Positions 61,991 through 64,000 of a stretch of DNA of 64,000 nt are shown in pieces. A program made the position numbers and the translations under genes. Every line of letters starts with the position of its first letter. Position 1 is the stretch's first letter. The DNA comes from Crenalkalicoccus roseus (GTDB lineage Bacteria; Pseudomonadota; Alphaproteobacteria; Acetobacterales; Acetobacteraceae): positions 59,681 through 123,680 of the forward strand of contig NZ_SJDM01000008.1 in assembly GCF_004761865.1 (NCBI RefSeq), in the 5' to 3' direction. The notes beneath the pieces were generated by a model. That model worked only from the letters and a program-made list of their open reading frames with translations. It searched no databases and was not told where the DNA came from.

Positions 61991-63114
61991 CGCGTCCCGC
62001 GCCGCTGCCGCCGGGCGGCACCATCGGCATCCTCGGCGGCGGGCAGCTTGGCCGCATGTCGGCCATGGCCGCGGCGCGGCTCGGCTACCGCTGCCACGTC
62101 TTCGCCCCCGAGCCGGACGGGCCGGGGATGCAGGTGGTCGCCGCCGTCACCGTCGCCTCCTACGAGGACGAGGCCGCGCTCGCCGCCTTCGCCCGCGCGG
62201 TGGATGTGGTGACCTTCGAGTTCGAGAACGTCCCCGCCGCCACCCTCGCCACCCTCGCCGCCCTCGCCCCCTGCCGCCCGGGGGTGGAGGCGCTGCGCAT
62301 CTGCCAGGACCGGATCGAGGAGAAGCGCTTCCTCGAGCGCGCCGGCGTGCCGGTGGCGCCCTGGCGCCCGGTCCACACGGCGGCCGACCTCGCCCCGGCG
62401 CTCGCCGCCATCGGCCTGCCCGCGGTGCTGAAGACGACGCGCCTCGGCTATGACGGGCGCGGCCAGGCGGTGCTGCGCCGGCCGGAGGAGGCCGAGGCGG
62501 CCTTCGCGCGCCTTTCCCCGAAGCCGCTGATCCTGGAAGGCTTCGTGCCCTTCGCCGCCGAGGTCTCGGCGATCGCCGCGCGCGGCGCCGACGGGACGGT
62601 CGCGGTCTATGACGCGGTGGAGAACCGGCACCGCGACCACATCCTCGACCTGTCCTTCGCCCCCGCGCGCCTGCCCGCGGCGGTGGCGGAGGCGGCGCGG
62701 CGGCATGCCGCGCGCGTGGCCGAGGCGCTGGAGCTCGTCGGCGTCCTGGCGCTGGAGATGTTCCTGCTGCCCGACGGCACCCTGCTCGGCAACGAGATCG
62801 CGCCGCGGCCGCACAATTCCGGCCACTGGACGCTCGACGCCTGCCTCGCCAGCCAGTTCGAGCAGCATGTGCGCGCCGTGGCCGGCCTGCCTCTCGCCGA
62901 CCCGAGCCGGCACCATGACGCCGTGATGCGCAACCTGGTGGGGCCGGAGGGCTTGGCGCGCTGGTCGGGCCTGCTCGCCACGCCGGGGGTGGCGCCGCAT
63001 CTCTACGGCAAGGCCGAGGCGCGGCCGGGCCGCAAGCTCGGCCACGCCACGCGCCTCCTGCCCCTTGGCGCCCTGGCGGAACGGGCGGAGGCCGAGCTGC
63101 TGCACGGCCTGTGA
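61987..63114 (+). CDS. purK: N5-carboxyaminoimidazole ribonucleotide synthase PurK
   Basis: ATP-grasp enzyme of 375 residues that carboxylates AIR. Its N-terminal domain begins [19 protein letters not shown]; other blocks are [48 protein letters not shown] and [17 protein letters not shown]. It acts one step before PurE. Length is typical. Confidence 0.96.
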   Translation: MTRPAPLPPGGTIGILGGGQLGRMSAMAAARLGYRCHVFAPEPDGPGMQVVAAVTVASYEDEAALAAFARAVDVVTFEFENVPAATLATLAALAPCRPGVEALRICQDRIEEKRFLERAGVPVAPWRPVHTAADLAPALAAIGLPAVLKTTRLGYDGRGQAVLRRPEEAEAAFARLSPKPLILEGFVPFAAEVSAIAARGADGTVAVYDAVENRHRDHILDLSFAPARLPAAVAEAARRHAARVAEALELVGVLALEMFLLPDGTLLGNEIAPRPHNSGHWTLDACLASQFEQHVRAVAGLPLADPSRHHDAVMRNLVGPEGLARWSGLLATPGVAPHLYGKAEARPGRKLGHATRLLPLGALAERAEAELLHGL

Positions 63115-63132
63115 CGAATTTGCCATCCGCCC

Positions 63133-63144
63133 TTGTTGCAACAA
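63133..63144. repeat. 12-bp palindrome before the outer-membrane barrel gene
   Basis: TTGTTGCAACAA, a perfect palindrome in the AT-richer 170-bp leader region of the gene at 63285. It may be an operator. Confidence 0.4.
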
Positions 63145-63284
63145 TGCCACATCGATGCGGAAATGGTGTGGTGCCGGATGGCGCCGGGCCCCGACGGTGT
63201 TACGGTGGCGTCAAGCAGCGTCGGACTACCGCAGCAACGGCTCCGCGCCGCGAGGTTGCCTTGGGGAATTGAGGAGAGACGAGG

Positions 63285-64000
63285 ATGAGCCTCAGGAAGG
63301 CCCTTCTGGCCGCGACGGTCCTGGCCCTGCCGGCTGCCGCGCAGGCTCAGCCCGTGACCGGCCTGTATGTGGGCGCCGGCGCGGGTCTGAACTTCCGGCA
63401 CGACTCCAACAAGAGCGGTGTGGACATCCGCTTCGAGCAGCCCGGGGCGGCGGTGGTCGGCGCCATCGGCTGGGGCTTCGGCAACGGCCTGCGCGCCGAG
63501 ATCGAAGGCAACTACCGCTTCAACGAGATCCGCAGCTTCCGCAGCCTGGGCGTCCGCCCCACCAGCACCGGCTATGCCCAGACCTATGGCGTGATGGGCA
63601 ACGTGCTGTTCGACCTGAACCTCGGCCAGGCGCCGCTGTTCGGCGTGCGGTTCGTCCCCTATCTCGGCGCCGGCGCCGGCTATGCGTGGAGCGACATCAC
63701 CAGCACCCGCTTCAACGTCGGGCCGTTCCGCTACCGGGTGGAGGACACTGACGGGCGCTTCGCCTATCAGGGCATCGCCGGCCTTGCCTTCGACTTCTCG
63801 AATTTCCTGCCGGGCCTCGCCCTTACGACGGAATACCGTTTCTTCGGCACCCTCGACGCGACCCACCGCACCAGCGTCGTGACCCCCGGCGCCCCGCCGC
63901 GTGGCAGCTTCAAGACGGAGAACTACAACCACTCCGTCCTGCTGGGCGTGCGCTACAACTTCGGTGCGCCGCGTCCTGCTCCGGCGCCGGTGGTGGCGCC
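63285..64000 (+). CDS. Outer-membrane beta-barrel protein, OmpA-like (partial)
   Basis: The first 238 residues are in the window; the 3' end is cut off. A signal peptide (LLAATVLALPAAAQA) is followed by an eight-strand-type barrel: GLYVGAGAGLNFRHDSNKSG, VVGAIGWGFGNGLRAEIEGN, VPYLGAGAGYAWSD, LTTEYRFFGTLD and VLLGVRYNFGAP. The end APRPAPAPVV is the Pro-rich hinge that leads to an OmpA C-terminal peptidoglycan-binding domain in such proteins, so this is probably full OmpA. GAGGAGAGACGAGG precedes the ATG. Confidence 0.9.
   Translation, partial: MSLRKALLAATVLALPAAAQAQPVTGLYVGAGAGLNFRHDSNKSGVDIRFEQPGAAVVGAIGWGFGNGLRAEIEGNYRFNEIRSFRSLGVRPTSTGYAQTYGVMGNVLFDLNLGQAPLFGVRFVPYLGAGAGYAWSDITSTRFNVGPFRYRVEDTDGRFAYQGIAGLAFDFSNFLPGLALTTEYRFFGTLDATHRTSVVTPGAPPRGSFKTENYNHSVLLGVRYNFGAPRPAPAPVVA

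Overview
The window is very GC-rich except for one island. It looks like chromosome of an alphaproteobacterium, most likely Rhodospirillales/Acetobacteraceae (Roseomonas-like). This rests on gene content and order: ffs-dnaX-ybaB-recR, gatCAB, a DUF1013 (TrcR) regulator, a DUF6468 flagellar gene inside fliLM, flgFGAH, small DUF465/DUF1192 proteins, and carboxy-S-type AdoMet decarboxylase next to spermidine synthase. The genus is an inference. No rRNA, tRNA, transposase, integrase or CRISPR array was seen.

Layout. 1-4.1 kb: the end of an OmpR-type regulator with its histidine kinase, an OmpA-type protein, a CHAP-domain lipoprotein and two coupled exported proteins. 4.3-14.6 kb, minus strand: trmJ-cysS, a PQQ-type sugar dehydrogenase, gltX, a nadE-coupled small protein, nadE, pncB and class II DAHP synthase. 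14.7-18.5 kb: a four-gene osmoprotectant ABC importer. 18.6-23.7 kb: a TPR / glycosyltransferase / coiled-coil / sulfotransferase / methyltransferase cluster whose last two genes are much lower in GC. 23.9-28.8 kb: an ABC exporter, recR, ybaB, dnaX, then the SRP RNA. 29-30.6 kb: speD-speE. 30.7-40.6 kb: a flagellar block. One operon is fliL-fliM-DUF6468-motE-cheY-cheZ plus a 948-residue TPR protein; a divergent flgF-flgG-flgA-flgH operon follows a clear sigma-54 promoter. 40.6-44.4 kb: gatCAB and ruvX. 44.6-48.2 kb: sulfur oxidation (thiosulfate carrier, cytochrome, flavocytochrome subunit, soxYZ). 48.2-50.4 kb: ornithine decarboxylase with a long structured leader, and an Lrp regulator. 50.6-58.1 kb: a dipeptide-type ABC importer with a divergent second binding protein. 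58.1-64 kb: pdxY, rpmE, hsp20 with a ROSE-like leader, a frameshifted DUF1192 gene, trcR, two DUF465 proteins, purE-purK and a truncated outer-membrane barrel gene.

How the parts fit. Ornithine decarboxylase, SpeD and SpeE together give putrescine-to-spermidine synthesis, and PdxY could supply the PLP that ornithine decarboxylase needs. PncB and NadE are successive parts of NAD salvage. The sulfur cluster could import thiosulfate and oxidise sulfide, but the remaining Sox enzymes are not in the window. Many operons are tightly packed, with 4-bp ATGA/GTGA overlaps between stop and start codons.

The main points for a second look are the low-GC sulfotransferase/methyltransferase insert, the ROSE-like RNA before hsp20, the ornithine decarboxylase leader, two families of short intergenic repeats, the frameshifted DUF1192 gene, and the large flagellar-operon TPR protein. 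No wholly new system could be proved from sequence alone.
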